Shown: positions 25,893 to 35,245, numbered from the stretch's first letter. The stretch: DNA of 64,000 nucleotides from Syntrophomonas sp. (GCA_016841245.1 JAENZN010000008.1:62001-126000), one strand, 5' to 3'. A program made the numbers and translations. The notes: generated from the sequence alone by a model not told the origin.

Positions 25893-27096
25893 TTAAAAAC
25901 ATCTCCTTGTCCATTATTTGGACGCCAAGGTTACCGTCATTAAATTTTATCTTTAAATATTCACCAATTTCAACTTGCTTAATCTGGCGTAATATTTTTC
26001 CATCTTTATAAACTACCGCATAACCTCTCTTGAGCACTTTTAATGGACTTAATTTGTCTAAGGCTTCCATGGCCAGAGAACATCTATGCTGACTGCCCTG
26101 TATAAAACCTACAACACAGCGATTCATTCTTTCCTGCTGCTCTGCGACTTTTCTTTCTTTTTCATTAACCAGAATATGCGGTTCTTTCCAAATTCTTTTC
26201 AACATGAGTCGATCCAGAGTCTCACTGTAATGACCTATCCTGCGTTCCATGACTCTGTTTATCCGCTGCTGATACTTTACTACTTCCATTCTCAACCGAC
26301 TTATATCTGGCACAGCCATACTGGCAGCCTGAGTTGGGGTTGCTGCCCTCAAATCTGCTGCCATATCAGCCAGACTAAAATCGATTTCATGCCCTACGGC
26401 TGATATAACCGGTATTTTAGATTCAAAAATAGCTTTTACAACTATTTCTGTGTTAAAAGCCATAAGATCCTCAAATGAACCACCACCCCGGCCGATGATT
26501 ATTACTTCTGCCTGACCATGAGTATTTATGAGCTTCAGCCCTTCAGCTAACTCAGCGGGGGCAGCATCCCCCTGGACTGAACTGTGCACAAGTATAACCT
26601 GGCAGCTGGAGTGTCTTTGTTTTATCACCCTTAAAATATCTTTTAAAGCAGCTCCATCCTGAGATGTCACTATTCCTATACAATTAACCATTTCGGGAAT
26701 CTTTTTCTTGTTTTCCGGGGCAAAGTATCCTTTAGCTTCAAGTTTGTTCTTTAATTGTTCTAATTGTAAGAAAAGACCACCCTTGCCATAGGGCTGCATT
26801 TCCTGCACATACACCTGATATTTGCCCTGTTTTGGATATACGGAAACATATACCCGGACCAACACTTCCAAACCGTCCTCCGGCTCAAACTTCAGCCCTT
26901 TATTACGGCTCTTGAACATCACGCAGCTTACCGCACTTTCTTGATCTTTCAAGGTAAAATACATATGGCCGGACTGTCGGTAAAAACTGAACCCGGATAT
27001 TTCCCCCTTCATCCAGAAGTCGGAAAGAAACTCATCTGCTGCCAGCAGTCCGCTGATATATTCATTCAGTTCACTAACACTGATGAAGCCCTTCAT
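25879..27096 (-). CDS. xseA: exodeoxyribonuclease VII large subunit
   Basis: Metal-independent single-strand exonuclease subunit, 405 aa. OB-fold N-terminus (FWMKGEISGF, GHMYFTLKD), catalytic region with GIVTSQDGAALKDIL, IIIGRGGGSFEDL and SAVGHEIDFSLADMAADLRAATPT (split over about residues 130-270), then a long coiled coil. The last motif ends with LKRGYAVVYKDGK. The ATG shares one base with the folD stop (TGATG). Confidence 0.97.
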   Translation of the reverse strand: MKGFISVSELNEYISGLLAADEFLSDFWMKGEISGFSFYRQSGHMYFTLKDQESAVSCVMFKSRNKGLKFEPEDGLEVLVRVYVSVYPKQGKYQVYVQEMQPYGKGGLFLQLEQLKNKLEAKGYFAPENKKKIPEMVNCIGIVTSQDGAALKDILRVIKQRHSSCQVILVHSSVQGDAAPAELAEGLKLINTHGQAEVIIIGRGGGSFEDLMAFNTEIVVKAIFESKIPVISAVGHEIDFSLADMAADLRAATPTQAASMAVPDISRLRMEVVKYQQRINRVMERRIGHYSETLDRLMLKRIWKEPHILVNEKERKVAEQQERMNRCVVGFIQGSQHRCSLAMEALDKLSPLKVLKRGYAVVYKDGKILRQIKQVEIGEYLKIKFNDGNLGVQIMDKEMFLNEKN

Positions 27097-27929
27097 CAGA
27101 TGCTCCTGTTTAATATAGATGCTCTACACAAGTTTTCCATAAGCTTGGCAATCAGTAAAGGACCCGTCCCTCCCGGCACCGGCAAAAGATAGCCGCTTAC
27201 TCCGCTTACTGAATCTTTATCTACATTGCCATGGGTCTTGCCGTTTTCCCAGTGAAAACCGGCATCTATTACCAGCATTCCCTCCCGCAGGTGTTCTCCT
27301 TTTACCATTTTTGCCGAACCTTTTTCAACCACTAAAATATCCGCATTTTGTATCCATTCGGGTTTATATTCACTTATCACCTGAACATTGAATCCATGTC
27401 TTATCATTAAAATGGACAAAGGCAGTATTAAATCAAACGAATCTCCAACCAGGATTGCATTTTTGCCATAGGGCAATTCAGTATAGCGTTCAATTACTTC
27501 CATACAGGCTAAGGCGGCACAACTGATATATTGGGGTTCACCACCAACTAGTTTCCCTCGATTAGTAGGGTTAAATCCATCCACATCCTTTTCTTCATTA
27601 ACCGCCTTTAGAAATTCATCCTGATATGAACTGAGGTGCTCCGGCAGGGGTAATTGAATTATAATCCCATGAATACCCTGGTCATTATTCACTTTAGTAA
27701 TTTCTGTCAGTAAATCCTCTTTAGTAATATGGGCAGGCAGTTGAATAATGCTGGTTTCCCCGGAAATGCTTCGGGCCGCTTTTTCTTTCAACCCGATATA
27801 AATCATGCTTTCTTTATCATCTCCTACCAGAATAACCGCTAGCTTAGGACGTATCCCCTGGCTAAGATTTTTCTCCCCCAGACCAGCTTTTATTTCCTCA
27901 GCTATTTTTGTTCCGCTTATTAACTCCAT
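27096..27929 (-). CDS. folD: FolD-like methylene-THF dehydrogenase/cyclohydrolase with a degenerate NADP loop
   Basis: 277 aa. The catalytic N-terminal half is normal: Tyr and Lys in MIYIGLKEKA, QLPLP, and EKDVDGFNP. The Rossmann half is altered. The usual G-R-S..V-G.P nucleotide motif reads VGDSFDLILP, the following S-R/K-T that binds NADP phosphate reads SEY, and the late P-V-P-G-G-V-G-P-M-T reads PVPGGTGPLL. It might act only as a cyclohydrolase, use another cofactor, or have a different role. ATG 27929 follows AAAGGAG; TTG at 27935 is possible. Position between nusB and xseA is the standard one. Confidence 0.85.
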   Translation of the reverse strand: MELISGTKIAEEIKAGLGEKNLSQGIRPKLAVILVGDDKESMIYIGLKEKAARSISGETSIIQLPAHITKEDLLTEITKVNNDQGIHGIIIQLPLPEHLSSYQDEFLKAVNEEKDVDGFNPTNRGKLVGGEPQYISCAALACMEVIERYTELPYGKNAILVGDSFDLILPLSILMIRHGFNVQVISEYKPEWIQNADILVVEKGSAKMVKGEHLREGMLVIDAGFHWENGKTHGNVDKDSVSGVSGYLLPVPGGTGPLLIAKLMENLCRASILNRSI

Positions 27930-28038
27930 TATCAACTAGCTCCTTTATGATTTAGTATGACTGCAAAACCCTGTTAAAGTGGGGCAGTCATCCAGTAAGT
28001 ATCATTTTTATTCAGTATTTAAATTTTAACAATTTCCA

Positions 28039-28125
28039 TCAATCGGCAGGCCTTCCCTTACTCCCATAATCCAGATTTTCTTCCCAGACATCCACAGCTC
28101 TAGTAGCTAATACAGCATCTATCAT
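28039..28125 (-). CDS. possible 28-aa ORF between nusB and folD
   Basis: A short frame MIDAVLATRAVDVWEENLDY... runs 28 codons in the 205-bp spacer just after nusB, with a GTG alternative directly behind the nusB stop (28134). The ribosome site is weak. No family recognised; it might be a degraded gene or a peptide. The rest of the spacer has no clear signal. Confidence 0.25.
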   Translation of the reverse strand: MIDAVLATRAVDVWEENLDYGSKGRPAD

Positions 28126-28134
28126 TACGATCAC

Positions 28135-28536
28135 TTATTTCTGGTCTCCTGCCAATCTATCCAGAATTGCGTTAATGTAGGCCGAGGATGATTCACCTCC
28201 ATATTTTTTAGCTATCTCAATTGCCTCATCAATCACTATAATTGAATCAACGCTCTCTAAAAACAAAATCTCACCGGCTGCCAGGCGCATAATATTTCTA
28301 TCAACCGCAGGCATCCGATCTATAGCCCAGTCACTGGCATATGAAGCAATTATCTTATCAATTTTATTAAAATTACGCATAGTTTCCTGGATCAATTCCT
28401 GTGAAAAAATAATATCCTTTTCAGCCAGGTTAGATTCCTGCAGCAAATAGTTTAATGCTTGATCAGGTTCAGCTGCCACCTGATCTACTTGAAATAATAC
28501 TTTAAAAGCGTATTCTCGTGCTTTCCTTCTGCTCAA
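28135..28536 (-). CDS. nusB: transcription antitermination factor NusB
   Basis: 133 aa, all-helical RNA-binding protein that joins NusE (S10) at boxA to prevent termination in rRNA operons. N-terminus SRRKAREYAFKVLFQVD is diagnostic, and the C-terminal half contains VIIDEAIEIAKKYG-type sequence (VIVIDEAIEIAKKYGGESS). It closes the asp23-amaP-DUF2273-nusB group and precedes folD. Confidence 0.96.
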   Translation of the reverse strand: MSRRKAREYAFKVLFQVDQVAAEPDQALNYLLQESNLAEKDIIFSQELIQETMRNFNKIDKIIASYASDWAIDRMPAVDRNIMRLAAGEILFLESVDSIIVIDEAIEIAKKYGGESSSAYINAILDRLAGDQK

Positions 28537-28558
28537 ATATATCTACCTTTCTAAACTG

Positions 28559-28777
28559 CTACTTGTCCTTGAACAATTTCTTCAACCATAGCTCGATATC
28601 TTTTTCATCATCAATGCTTTTTCCCAGCAAGTATCCTACTCCAATACAAATTATAATAAAAATGGTTTTCCAAAAGCCAAAACTTACAAAGAGGATACTG
28701 GCTGTTAAACCCAGTGCAATGCCTATGGTTTTTCCCCGGTGCTTTACCAGCAGCTCGGATAAAATATTCTCCCACAT
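28559..28777 (-). CDS. DUF2273 small membrane protein
   Basis: 72 aa with two closely spaced hydrophobic helices (about TIGIALGLTASILFVSFGFW and IFIIICIGVGYLLG) and a charged C-terminal tail (DIELWLKKLFKDK). DUF2273 proteins habitually accompany amaP and asp23 in Firmicutes and are thought to belong to that envelope-stress complex. Gap to amaP is 12 bp. Confidence 0.88.
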   Translation of the reverse strand: MWENILSELLVKHRGKTIGIALGLTASILFVSFGFWKTIFIIICIGVGYLLGKSIDDEKDIELWLKKLFKDK

Positions 28778-28789
28778 GAGAATGCCCCC

Positions 28790-29329
28790 TTACTTTGCAG
28801 CCGATTTCCCGGCCGTCCCGAAGTCATCAACTAAAACCTTTACTGCATGGACTTCCAGACCACCAATATGCAGCATATCCTCTTTGACAATGTCCTGAAT
28901 CTGTTTGCTCAACTCTGGTATACTCAGGTCGGGGTTTATCATCATATGTATGTAAATAGTAAGCCCCTGGGCCAGATTTTTTATTGAGGTTCTGTTCTCT
29001 TTCACCCCTTCTACTTTTTGTACCGCTTTATGAATTATCACCTTGGCAGCTGCAGCAGTCATCGAAATCTGTCCCGACAAAGCGTTTTCTATAACGATAG
29101 CATCCTCCCGGGGTGCCCGCTTGAAAAGTGGAATAAATACTACTATTGCTAGTATTATTAATATTATTCCAGCACTCCCTAATACTATCCGGTTCTGGGT
29201 GGTGGACAATAACATCTCCAGATACTTCATTGGTTCTGGCCGGCCCATGGCAACCGCGGCAATAATACCTCCCAGAGCCAGCAAAATTAAATTATACAGA
29301 AATAATATTGCTCGTAACAATCCAGACAT
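28790..29329 (-). CDS. amaP: AmaP, membrane anchor for Asp23
   Basis: 179 aa. Two N-terminal transmembrane helices (residues 5-25 and 45-70) are followed by a cytosolic domain with an Asp23-like core (ALSGQISMTAAAAKVIIHKAVQKVEGV). In Staphylococcus AmaP tethers Asp23 to the membrane. The domain resemblance and the neighbouring DUF2273 gene support this. asp23 itself lies 463 bp upstream, separated by a repeat-bearing spacer. Confidence 0.87.
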   Translation of the reverse strand: MSGLLRAILFLYNLILLALGGIIAAVAMGRPEPMKYLEMLLSTTQNRIVLGSAGIILIILAIVVFIPLFKRAPREDAIVIENALSGQISMTAAAAKVIIHKAVQKVEGVKENRTSIKNLAQGLTIYIHMMINPDLSIPELSKQIQDIVKEDMLHIGGLEVHAVKVLVDDFGTAGKSAAK

Positions 29330-29587
29330 TTATGTCACTCCTTTCATATGTCAAAGAATACAGCTAACCACCTGTTGGGGCAGGAATTTCAGATCGCTGC
29401 CCAAAGTGAATATCTTCGTTATTTCCAAAAGCCCTTACCCCCTGCGGGGATACGCAGGTCAACCCCGTGCCGGGGCAACTGATGTGCCTTTATTTCATTG
29501 CTGCACCAATATAGGTACAATTTTTGTTCGCAATGCTCACGGTGATTAAGGGAGCAATTTCGAGCTCACTTGCTCGAAATAATAAAG

Positions 29588-29633
29588 AAGCCCGCTCAAT
29601 CAATGTACTCAAGTACGCCTCAATCGCGGGCTT
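29588..29633. repeat. AGCCCGC palindromic element, copy 2
   Basis: Arms AAGCCCGC (29588-29595) and GCGGGCTT (29626-29633) with the shared CAATC and TGTACT/AGTACG interior. It is 160 bp past the asp23 stop. Similarity to copy 4 (52545) continues to about 29745. The spacer 29330-29792 also holds CCCCTGCGGGG and CCCCGTGCCGGGG small palindromes near 29440-29480. Confidence 0.85.
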
Positions 29634-29746
29634 TTCTCATGCCTTGATCTTCATTTCTTAATGATTTCGAGCACAGCGAGTCCAAATTGTTATCCTGTGG
29701 GCTTCTGTCATCGACCTGGCATCTTACCAACTTTGTCGACAACCTG

Positions 29747-29770
29747 AACCCCCTGTTTTGGCAGGGGGTT
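29747..29770. terminator. hairpin past asp23
   Basis: Perfect 9-bp arms AACCCCCTG and CAGGGGGTT around a 6-nt loop, 23 bp past the asp23 stop. No T-tract follows on the minus strand, so it may pause or protect the mRNA end rather than terminate on its own. Confidence 0.5.
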
Positions 29771-29792
29771 ATAATAATAGTCCAATAAAACA

Positions 29793-30209
29793 CTATTCTA
29801 ATTCGCTGTCATCAACCGTTTGATCTTCAACCGGTTCTTCCTTTTTAATATCTACCGCAATAATATTTACATTAACCGCATTAACGATCAAGCCAGTCAT
29901 AGTTTCCACCGACTGTTTAACTTCTTGCTGCACCGTTTCAGCTACATCCGGAATTGCATATCCAAATTTAACAACTACAGCTATGTCAATGCTGGTCGAA
30001 CCGTCAGCCACCTCAACCTTGATACCTTTGCCAAGATTTTTTCTGCCCAGTTTTTCTACCAGATCAGTGCCCCAACCACCGCTGAGAGAAGCCACCCCCT
30101 CAACATCTGCAGCCGCAAGCCCCGCTACAGTTGATACAACTTCATCGGCTATTCTGATGGTACCCATTTCATTATTAATTTCTGGTTTTTGTGCATCCAT
30201 TTCCAACAC
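29793..30209 (-). CDS. Asp23/Gls24 family envelope stress protein
   Basis: 138 aa (YqhY/Asp23 type). Core motif IADEVVSTVAGLAAADVEGV is followed by the second repeat-like part VVVKFGYAIPDVAETVQQEVKQ, and the C-terminus is acidic. Related YqhY influences acetyl-CoA carboxylase in B. subtilis, and here accC is the next gene upstream (74-bp gap), as in that species. It probably attaches to AmaP encoded downstream. Confidence 0.92.
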   Translation of the reverse strand: MLEMDAQKPEINNEMGTIRIADEVVSTVAGLAAADVEGVASLSGGWGTDLVEKLGRKNLGKGIKVEVADGSTSIDIAVVVKFGYAIPDVAETVQQEVKQSVETMTGLIVNAVNVNIIAVDIKKEEPVEDQTVDDSELE

Positions 30210-30283
30210 CTCCTATTTATACTTATAATAGCATTTTACCAGAAAATACTGGTAATTATCAATCAGGCTCTATATTAATATAT

Positions 30284-31633
30284 TTACACTTCACTGCTCA
30301 TTCTACGCTGGATAAAGTTGGTATACACTTCCCCTCTTTGAAAAAATGCATTATCAAGTACCTTTAAATGGAAAGGGATCGTGGTAATAATATTTTCAAT
30401 GATAAATTCATTTAAAGCGCGTTTCATTCTGGCCACCGCCTCGGGCCTGTCCTGCCCCCACACAATAACCTTGGCTATCATGGAATCATAATACGGGGTA
30501 ATAGTGTAATTGGAATAAACTGACGAGTCTACTCGAACTCCAGGGCCTCCGGGAACCACATATTGACCTACTGTGCCCGGGTAGGGTTGGAAATTATTAT
30601 CCGGATCTTCTGCATTAACTCTGCATTCGATTGCCCATCCCCTGGATTTCACATCATCCTGGGTATAACTCAAGGGCTGTCCGGCAGCTATTCTAATCTG
30701 CTCTTTAACTATATCTATACCGGTAACCATTTCACTTACCGGATGTTCTACCTGCACCCGGGTGTTCATTTCAATGAAATAAAAATTGCATTTCTTATCG
30801 ACCAAAAACTCAACCGTACCAGCACTAAAATACTCAGCTGCCCGGGCTGCATTGATAGCTACCTCTCCCATCCTCCGTCTCATTTCTTCATTGAGCAGGG
30901 TTGAAGGAGATTCCTCCAGGAGTTTTTGGTTACGGCGCTGCAGTGAACAATCTCTCTCGCCCAGGTGAATCAAATTTCCATATTCATCACCCAGTACTTG
31001 AATTTCTATATGGCGTGGTTCTTCAATATATTTTTCGATATAAATCTCGTCATTGCCAAAGGCTGCATTAGCCTCCATCCTGGCTGTACTGAGCGCTTCT
31101 TTTAATGATTCTGGAGTATGGGCTAATCGCATCCCTTTACCTCCACCTCCGGCAGAGGCTTTTATCATGATTGGGTAGCCTATTTCTTGTGCAACTGTTA
31201 CTGCTTCTTCATAACTGCTCACTGCCCCATCACTACCAGGAACCAACGGCACTCCAGCCGCTCTGGCAATCTCTCTTGCTTTGACTTTATCTCCCATAGC
31301 TTCTATTACATCAGCTTTAGGTCCAATAAATTTCAAATTATAAGTTTGACACAAGTCAGCAAAGTAATGATTTTCAGCCAGAAATCCATATCCTGGATGA
31401 ATGGCTTGGGCCCCTAAATTCTGGGCTGCAGCAATAATGTTGGATATATTCAGATAACTCTCCCGGGCAGGAGCACCGCCAATACATACTGCCATGTCAG
31501 CCATTTTTACATGCAGGCTATCCCGGTCGGCCACAGAATATACTGCAATAGTATCAATACCCAACTCCCTGCAGGCTCGGATAATACGGACTGCGATCTC
31601 TCCCCGATTGGCAATCAAGACTCTGGAAAACAA
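30284..31633 (-). CDS. accC: acetyl-CoA carboxylase biotin carboxylase subunit
   Basis: ATP-grasp enzyme that carboxylates biotin on AccB, 449 aa. VLIANRGEIAVRIIRA at the N-terminus, IMIKASAGGGGKGMRLA in the ATP-grasp fold, and the RDCSLQRRNQKLLEE and EMNTRVQVEHPVSE active-site strings are all present. TTG at 31633 is the best start because AGGGGTGAT precedes it; an earlier TTG at 31657 lies within accB. Start is 10 bp after the accB stop. Confidence 0.96.
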   Translation of the reverse strand: MFSRVLIANRGEIAVRIIRACRELGIDTIAVYSVADRDSLHVKMADMAVCIGGAPARESYLNISNIIAAAQNLGAQAIHPGYGFLAENHYFADLCQTYNLKFIGPKADVIEAMGDKVKAREIARAAGVPLVPGSDGAVSSYEEAVTVAQEIGYPIMIKASAGGGGKGMRLAHTPESLKEALSTARMEANAAFGNDEIYIEKYIEEPRHIEIQVLGDEYGNLIHLGERDCSLQRRNQKLLEESPSTLLNEEMRRRMGEVAINAARAAEYFSAGTVEFLVDKKCNFYFIEMNTRVQVEHPVSEMVTGIDIVKEQIRIAAGQPLSYTQDDVKSRGWAIECRVNAEDPDNNFQPYPGTVGQYVVPGGPGVRVDSSVYSNYTITPYYDSMIAKVIVWGQDRPEAVARMKRALNEFIIENIITTIPFHLKVLDNAFFQRGEVYTNFIQRRMSSEV

Positions 31634-31643
31634 TTTATCACCC

Positions 31644-32084
31644 CTAGTCTTTTTCAATTATAAACAGTGTTTGACCAAATTCAATCGGTTCTGCATTTTC
31701 TGCTAGTATATCCACTATGGTTCCCGCAAAATCTGATTTAATTTCATTAAATAGTTTCATTGCTTCAAGAATACATAGTGTTTGTCCGGCCTCCACATGA
31801 TCTCCGATTTTAATATATGGTTCAGAATCAGGTGAAGCTGCAGAGTAAAAGGTCCCTACCATCGGTGATAGAACTTCGATCGCAGTTTCGCTGGTTATTT
31901 TCGCCTCCTTCTCATCTAATGCCTTAGTACCGCCCACTTTGCCTTTACTGTTATTAACCGGAGCAGGTATCTCGGAGTTGGCTTTGCGCAGGCTAATCCG
32001 ATAGCCTTCCTTTTCCAATTCCAGGTCAGAAATACTGGTTTGATCCAGGAGTAGAATTAATTCACGTATTTCATCGATATTCAT
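31644..32084 (-). CDS. accB: biotin carboxyl carrier protein of acetyl-CoA carboxylase
   Basis: 146 aa. A flexible linker (about residues 50-75) precedes the biotinyl domain, whose biotin-accepting Lys is in ILEAMKLFNEI. The ATG at 32084 follows GGGGGCGATGATGAG and gives MNIDEIRELILLLDQ, the family's usual opening; the open frame up to 32144 is probably untranslated. Follows spoIIIAH after 215 bp and feeds the same operon as accC. Confidence 0.95.
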   Translation of the reverse strand: MNIDEIRELILLLDQTSISDLELEKEGYRISLRKANSEIPAPVNNSKGKVGGTKALDEKEAKITSETAIEVLSPMVGTFYSAASPDSEPYIKIGDHVEAGQTLCILEAMKLFNEIKSDFAGTIVDILAENAEPIEFGQTLFIIEKD

Positions 32085-32298
32085 CTCATCATCGCCCCCA
32101 CGAACTGATCTTTTCTTGATTTTAACAACAGGATGTCTCTTCATCTCGATCTCATAGTTTTTGCTATATTTTAATATAAATAGGCTCAGGTCTGAGACCT
32201 GAGCGTATTATTTCAGTCTTACTGATATTATTATATGAATAAAACGGGTATATTGCAATCTTTATACTTTTATACAAGGTAATTGCTGCTCCTATATA

Positions 32299-32835
32299 TC
32301 ACTTCTCTCGGGCAATGATACAGATGCTTTCCTCGCTGCACGGTACTGATCGGCTGACCATTTTTTTAATTTCTTCTTCCTGATCCAACCTCAAGGCTGC
32401 GGTCAGTATAACTACGGTAGTTGTTTCGGCTTGGATGATAACCGCGCAATCCTCATAACCCTCTGACTTTATTAGACTTTCCGCCTTCATTTCCTTTTCA
32501 ATATCTTCACTTATCTTTACCAGCCTCAAAGCAGCTGCATCCCTGGCTTCCTGACTGACACTTTCTTTATTGATGACATCTTTTAAGGTTTCCACCTGTT
32601 TACTTCTTACTCTTTCCCTTTCCATTCTATACTCAGCAAAAAAGTTGCTGGATTCTTGGTCCGACAATAATTTATTAATACTATCATCCAGTTCATTCTG
32701 AGTTGGGGCCTGAGAATTAGCATTTATCATCTCCCCGCTATAGTCTCTGACCATATAAACAGCTGATAACAATAAGAAAACTGCAGCCAGAATGTACAGG
32801 GTGCTTCTAATATTTCTATTCCACCTGATAATCAT
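32299..32835 (-). CDS. spoIIIAH: stage III sporulation protein AH
   Basis: Mother-cell protein that pairs with SpoIIQ across the intermembrane space to form the feeding-tube channel. 178 aa: one N-terminal helix (TLYILAAVFLLLSAVYMV), a linker rich in Gln/Asn/Glu, and the YscJ/FliF-like ring-building domain at the C-terminus (AESLIKSEGYEDCAVIIQ). Shares one base with the spoIIIAG stop. Confidence 0.93.
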   Translation of the reverse strand: MIIRWNRNIRSTLYILAAVFLLLSAVYMVRDYSGEMINANSQAPTQNELDDSINKLLSDQESSNFFAEYRMERERVRSKQVETLKDVINKESVSQEARDAAALRLVKISEDIEKEMKAESLIKSEGYEDCAVIIQAETTTVVILTAALRLDQEEEIKKMVSRSVPCSEESICIIAREK

Positions 32836-33434
32836 TATTCCCCTCCTTTTCTAGACATCACCTGCACTTTGTGTACCGGTATATTCAAAAGGGTGGCAGT
32901 GGCATTGGTGAGTTCTTCCCTCAGCTCTGGTGATCTGGCACCATCTGCTACTACTAATACGCCAAGTATTTCCGGATTTTTTTCTTCTATTAACAAAGGG
33001 CTTCCTGACGAAACAGCAATATCCTGGGTAATATTATGTTCTACGCTGTTCTTGACCCCTCCCTGCCTGTCGCTTTCATCGCTTTCACGGGTTTCATTTC
33101 TTGTATTGGCGGCATATGTTCTTAGGCCACTGGAAGCCAGGGTTACACTAACATCCACTTCCCCTGCTCCTTCGATTTTGGCAAGTATCGACTCTACTTC
33201 CTGGCTTATCTTGTTGCTGCTATCTCCATAATTGTCAGTCACTGCTTTTTCAGCACTCTCCGTTCCCAAATTACTGGTGCTATCTGTAACCGGCCAGATC
33301 AATGCCAAAAGTCCCAGACAAACCAGAATAATCAGCAGATACTGACCTTTTTTAGAACGCAAAAATGAATTTCCAATATTCGCAGAAGATTTTTCCCTTA
33401 TCCATTCTTCCAGCACCTTATCTTCCTCCTTCAA
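32835..33434 (-). CDS. spoIIIAG: stage III sporulation protein AG
   Basis: Ring-forming component of the SpoIIIA-SpoIIQ complex, 199 aa. A single transmembrane helix (YLLIILVCLGLLALIWPV), then an extracytoplasmic domain with SILAKIEGAGEVDVSVTLAS and the C-terminal GVLVVADGARSPELREELT. Starts 17 bp inside spoIIIAF. Confidence 0.93.
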   Translation of the reverse strand: MKEEDKVLEEWIREKSSANIGNSFLRSKKGQYLLIILVCLGLLALIWPVTDSTSNLGTESAEKAVTDNYGDSSNKISQEVESILAKIEGAGEVDVSVTLASSGLRTYAANTRNETRESDESDRQGGVKNSVEHNITQDIAVSSGSPLLIEEKNPEILGVLVVADGARSPELREELTNATATLLNIPVHKVQVMSRKGGE

Positions 33435-34002
33435 AATTGATTTCTATTTTCTCTCCACCCAAACCATACATATTGCTGACAACATTAATTATTTTCTTTT
33501 CTATCTGCTGCTTCATTTCACTTGAGTATTCTTCTGTTTCACTGGTAAATACGTTTGTTTCTCCTGTATCCTCACTTATCTCGATTTTTTCCGGATAGAT
33601 GGTAAATGTCAGTCTATCAATGTTACCATCGTTGATTTCCGCCTCAGTATGCACATCTTCAATCCCCGGTACCAGCAAAATAACCGCATTAATCTGACCT
33701 TCCATTTTTTCTTTCAGCATCTGCTGATTTTGCTTAACCATACGCTCATTAATCTGTCGGCCTTCAGCAACAATACTATCTCCTATATCTTCATCAATCT
33801 GGTAATCCCACCAATTAACCTGAAAATTACTATCATGAAATAAATATCCCAGTACCGGATTTAATACCGCAATCAGAACAAACAGTCCGATTGCAAAGCG
33901 CACAAAAGGCCTGATGGTACCAACCGGAAGCAGTAATTCCAGGAAACTGGCCATTATAATAATAACCAGTACGTTTCTTACTATCTCTGCCAAAACACTC
34001 AT
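33418..34002 (-). CDS. spoIIIAF: stage III sporulation protein AF
   Basis: 194 aa. Two N-terminal transmembrane helices (about residues 8-28 and 33-52, with PVGTIRPFVRFAIGLFVL between and within them) and an extracytoplasmic domain containing NAVILLVPGIEDVHTEAEI. Located between AE and AG as expected. C-terminal VSNMYGLGGEKIEINFEGG is typical of the family. Confidence 0.92.
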   Translation of the reverse strand: MSVLAEIVRNVLVIIIMASFLELLLPVGTIRPFVRFAIGLFVLIAVLNPVLGYLFHDSNFQVNWWDYQIDEDIGDSIVAEGRQINERMVKQNQQMLKEKMEGQINAVILLVPGIEDVHTEAEINDGNIDRLTFTIYPEKIEISEDTGETNVFTSETEEYSSEMKQQIEKKIINVVSNMYGLGGEKIEINFEGGR

Positions 34003-34021
34003 GATTAACCCCTCTATATTT

Positions 34022-35206
34022 TCAGCTCAGCATAGCCCACCCATTATACATACCTGCTACAATAGCGATCATAATGAAAAACATCAGGGCTACTGCTATT
34101 ACAGCGGCCAGCATAAAAAATATATGGGCACTCATACTCTCTAATATGGCAGCTGTTCTAGAATCACCTAAAGGTTCAGCAATAGCTGCCGCCGCTTTAT
34201 AAATAAGAGCTATAGCAGCAATTTTTATTACCGGCATTAAGATTATGCCCAAAATTATTATTACCCCAAATATACTCAAGGCCTGTTTCAGCATAACTAC
34301 ATACCCGGCAGCTACTTCGATGGTGTCAGAAAACATTTTGCCTATCATGGGGATAGCATTATCACTGAAATACCTGGTAGTTCTTAGAGCTATTTTATCC
34401 AGTACCGATGAATAAAGAGCCCTTAAAGTCATTATGCCTACAAAAAATGTTAAGAAAAAACCTAGTGAAATCTTGGCCATCTCATTAAAAAATTTGGCCA
34501 TTTTTTCGACTTTTATAGTTTCCGACATATGATTAACAATAGACATTATGGCTGACATAATAATCAGAGGAAATACTATGACTTTTATCGCATTAGCGAA
34601 AGCCGTAGCGGCAGTCATCAATAAAGGAAAAAGCATCACCGAAGCATTTATATTACCTAAGCCGGCCGTTAAAACCAGCATTTGGGGCAGCATGCCCACC
34701 ATAAAAGCAACCATGTTTTCTATGGTATTCTGCCCCACATCCAGTACCAGTTGGAAGGAACTGATAGCTATGGCACATAAAGCCATAAAACAAGCCAGGT
34801 AAGAAATACGTGCTACATCTGAGGCAAAGGCGGTCTGAAGGTTAATCAATAGAGCGGATATAACAGATAGTATCAGAATTTTTCCCAGCAAACTTGAATT
34901 GGCAACTACTTCTTTAAATAAAAATCGTACTATGTCCTGGCCCAGATTTTTTATATCAAAATCCCAATCTCCCTTGATAAAATCCAGGAACCAATCTTTG
35001 ACCGAATTTCCGCCTATGTAGTCAGCAATCTCACTATCCAGGTTGTTTTTGTATTCCTCTAAAAAATCCATATCCAGACTATCTATGGTATCCTGCAGCG
35101 AAAATACTTTCTCATTGTTTTCGTCCTCTACTGCTAAGACTGGGGGACAAGATAATATAAGCAAGATTAACGATAAAAATAATATAAAACGGCACTTTTG
35201 ATGCAT
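34022..35206 (-). CDS. spoIIIAE: stage III sporulation protein AE
   Basis: Polytopic membrane protein of the SpoIIIA complex, 394 aa. A signal peptide (FILFLSLILLILSCPPVLA) is followed by a soluble stretch and about seven hydrophobic helices. The ATG at 35206 lies 7 nt after GGGGGTGAG; a TTG 18 bp earlier is less likely. Family block ALYKAAAAIAEPLGD-type sequence (LIYKAAAAIAEPLGDSR) is clear. Confidence 0.93.
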   Translation of the reverse strand: MHQKCRFILFLSLILLILSCPPVLAVEDENNEKVFSLQDTIDSLDMDFLEEYKNNLDSEIADYIGGNSVKDWFLDFIKGDWDFDIKNLGQDIVRFLFKEVVANSSLLGKILILSVISALLINLQTAFASDVARISYLACFMALCAIAISSFQLVLDVGQNTIENMVAFMVGMLPQMLVLTAGLGNINASVMLFPLLMTAATAFANAIKVIVFPLIIMSAIMSIVNHMSETIKVEKMAKFFNEMAKISLGFFLTFFVGIMTLRALYSSVLDKIALRTTRYFSDNAIPMIGKMFSDTIEVAAGYVVMLKQALSIFGVIIILGIILMPVIKIAAIALIYKAAAAIAEPLGDSRTAAILESMSAHIFFMLAAVIAVALMFFIMIAIVAGMYNGWAMLS

Positions 35207-35245
35207 GACCTTTCTCACCCCCAACCACCATAATAATCCGTTCCA

